NCBI RefSeq assembly: GCF_036203305.1
Contig: NZ_CP108131.1
Span: 5,642,001 to 5,706,000 of the forward strand
Length of the DNA stretch: 64,000 nt
Reading direction: 5' to 3'
Origin: Streptomyces sp. NBC_00190
GTDB taxonomy: Bacteria > Actinomycetota > Actinomycetes > Streptomycetales > Streptomycetaceae
The notes below the pieces were generated by a model that was given only the letters and a program-made list of their open reading frames with translations, ran no database searches and was not told where the DNA came from. Shown here one piece after another: positions 63,736 to 64,000 of the stretch. A program made the position numbers and the translations under genes. Numbering within the stretch: the stretch's first letter is position 1; every line of letters starts with the position of its first letter.

Positions 63736-64000
63736 CTACAGCCAGGCCGCGAACTCCAGCAGCAGCTCGGCGTCCCGTCGCCGCCCGGCGGCCAGCGCCC
63801 GGTTCCCCGACTCCACCGCCCGGAACACCGTCCAGCCCCGGAGCCGGTCCCGGTCCACCTCCAGGGCGTCGGCCAGCTTGTTCACCCGGCGCCGGGCGCC
63901 CGCCGCCCCCGCCGAGGTGGCCATCTGGTCCTCCAGCCGGTCCCGGACCAGCCGCGCCAGGTCGTACGCGCGCTCGCCGACCAGCGGGTCCGGGCCCACC
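63736..64000 (-). CDS. Aminoglycoside phosphotransferase-like kinase, C-terminal part (5' end outside window)
   Basis: The frame is open to the right edge; 88 C-terminal residues are visible. PLVGERAYDLARLVRDRLED and the ending RLRGWTVFRAVESGNRAL resemble the C-terminal lobe of the streptomycin 6-kinase/hydroxyurea-kinase group (APH(6)-like). The catalytic HGD motif would lie outside the window, so activity and substrate are open. Confidence 0.65.
   Translation of the reverse strand, partial: VGPDPLVGERAYDLARLVRDRLEDQMATSAGAAGARRRVNKLADALEVDRDRLRGWTVFRAVESGNRALAAGRRRDAELLLEFAAWL

Overview
The window is chromosomal DNA of a Streptomyces or close relative. It has very high GC with strong third-position GC bias, GTG and TTG starts, tightly overlapping operons, and a core block rpsB-tsf-pyrH-frr-cdsA-rlmN as in other streptomycetes. 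Function names rest on motifs and family resemblance read by eye; no database search was made.

Layout. (1) 1-6.8 kb: end of a TetR-like gene, a small M23-type secreted protein, then translation and lipid genes (S2, EF-Ts, UMP kinase, ribosome recycling factor, CDP-diacylglycerol synthase, RlmN). (2) 6.85-10.95 kb: a thiamine ABC importer (thiB-thiP-thiQ) under a TPP riboswitch. (3) 10.95-12.14 kb: an IS630-type element inserted in the CTAG that holds the stop codons of two convergent genes. (4) 12.1-15.8 kb: a cytochrome P450 with its ferredoxin reductase and ferredoxin. (5) 15.9-19.8 kb: DMT-type membrane protein, LOG-like Rossmann protein, a degenerate ABC pair. (6) 20.0-24.8 kb: polyamine-catabolism set 1 (class III aminotransferase, Lrp regulator, aldehyde dehydrogenase, lipoprotein polyamine-binding protein). 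(7) 24.8-30.2 kb: a small membrane protein behind tandem palindromic operators, a serine hydrolase, a GDPD-histidine kinase-response regulator operon, an adenosine-deaminase-like protein. (8) 30.3-33.9 kb: the most unusual part. A Ro60/TROVE protein gene is preceded on the same strand by three tandem Y-RNA-like units. Two of them carry a tRNA-like module in permuted order (T arm, closed acceptor stem, D arm). Next to it lie a NADAR gene and the stub of a Nudix gene. (9) 34.0-41.3 kb: polyamine set 2 (aldehyde dehydrogenase, PotD, PotA, PotB, PotC, FAD amine oxidoreductase). (10) 41.5-44.6 kb: small conserved protein, a secreted GH18 chitinase behind a DasR-like site, a PAP2 phosphatase. (11) 44.8-51.9 kb: GABA catabolism (gabT, PucR-type regulator, gabD) with a VirD4/TraG-like ATPase between them. 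(12) 52.0-64.0 kb: acyl-CoA dehydrogenase, an unrecognised 433-residue protein, the MEP-pathway genes dxr and ispG around a site-2 protease, two GNAT proteins, proS, a palindromic repeat element, an SPFH protein, and the end of an aminoglycoside-kinase-like gene.

How it works together. Regions 6, 9 and 11 read as one pathway: import of putrescine/spermidine (PotABCD), removal of an amino group (aminotransferase or FAD oxidase), oxidation of the aminoaldehyde to GABA (two paralogous aldehyde dehydrogenases), then GABA to succinate semialdehyde (GabT) and succinate (GabD), with Lrp and PucR regulators. The Ro60/Y-RNA locus is a separate RNA-handling system.
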